From Polyangiaceae bacterium (GTDB lineage: Bacteria > Myxococcota_A > Polyangia > Polyangiales > Polyangiaceae), in NCBI GenBank assembly GCA_019637295.1, contig JAHBVX010000001.1, positions 719,501-783,500 on the forward strand: a stretch of DNA of 64,000 nucleotides, written 5' to 3'. Under the pieces are notes generated by a model that worked only from the letters and a program-made list of their open reading frames with translations, was not told the origin of the DNA and did no database searches. Numbering within the stretch: the stretch's first letter is position 1; each line of letters begins with the position of its first letter. This document shows positions 59,050 to 64,000 of this stretch, one piece after another. Made by a program: the position numbers and the translations under genes.

Positions 59050-64000
<4,951 letters not shown>

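Overview
The window is GC-rich, densely packed bacterial DNA and very probably comes from a myxobacterium of the Polyangiales/Polyangiaceae type (Sorangium, Polyangium and relatives). This is inferred from four things. Many lipoproteins carry Gly/Ser-rich linkers directly after the lipobox. One surface protein has a MYXO-CTERM-like tail. A DUF2378/TIGR02265-like protein is present, a family I recall as largely myxobacterial. Cys-rich, thrombospondin type 3 and beta-barrel surface proteins are abundant, alongside a eukaryotic-type Ser/Thr kinase and a very long HAMP-array hybrid histidine kinase. I saw no rRNA, tRNA or CRISPR array. Neighbouring genes often overlap as ATGA, GTGA or TGATG, so many operons look translationally coupled, and these overlaps decide several start codons.

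Layout. 0-5.4 kb: the tail of an unidentified gene; a minus-strand operon of an aldonolactone-oxidase-like flavoprotein, an EEP-family hydrolase and a small exported protein; then a plus-strand lipoprotein, a GNAT acetyltransferase and the DUF2378-like protein. 5.4-12.6 kb: a gamma-glutamyltransferase-like enzyme behind a DAB inorganic-carbon operon (dabA, dabB and an additional NuoM/NuoN-like membrane subunit). 12.6-20.2 kb: an aldo/keto reductase; a TetR plus ferritin-like operon with two tandem palindromic operators; and exported proteins (TSP3 lipoprotein, YfbK-type VWA lipoprotein, DUF4874/DUF4832 lipoprotein, PHB-depolymerase-like esterase).

20.2-26.2 kb is a four-gene minus-strand operon of secreted proteins in which two genes carry frameshifts at homopolymer runs. 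26.3-33.4 kb mixes intact secreted proteins (beta-helix MYXO-CTERM protein, DUF4215 Cys-rich lipoprotein, trypsin-like protease, methyltransferase) with decayed DNA: a group II intron maturase tail, an HsdR N-terminal fragment and a deleted, frameshifted paralogue of the 21.6 kb lipoprotein. 33.5-44.4 kb holds two exported proteins, a sulfatase, a membrane-anchored Ser/Thr kinase, and a TetR / sphingosine-phosphate-lyase-like / MlrC-like operon divergent from an Old Yellow Enzyme-type oxidoreductase across two identical 13-bp palindromes.

44.4-52 kb holds two small lipoproteins with NLVAP repeats, the second directly followed by a diiron ferritin-like enzyme. Between them is a three-gene envelope operon whose last two genes encode Cys-rich/Pro-rich/beta-barrel proteins. 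An exported protein and an HTTM membrane protein follow. 52.1-57.4 kb is a complete molybdate/tungstate-type uptake operon: XRE-PBP regulator, outer-membrane porin, then modA, modB and modC. 57.5-64 kb encodes two signalling proteins on the minus strand: a REC-PAS-histidine kinase and, 10 nt upstream of it, a hybrid kinase with at least eight HAMP units that runs off the window.

The best candidates for new biology are the three-subunit DAB operon, the NLVAP-repeat lipoprotein plus ferritin-like pair, the porin-containing Mo/W operon with its own inverted repeat, and the HAMP-array kinase. All names rest on motif reading by eye; no database search was run.
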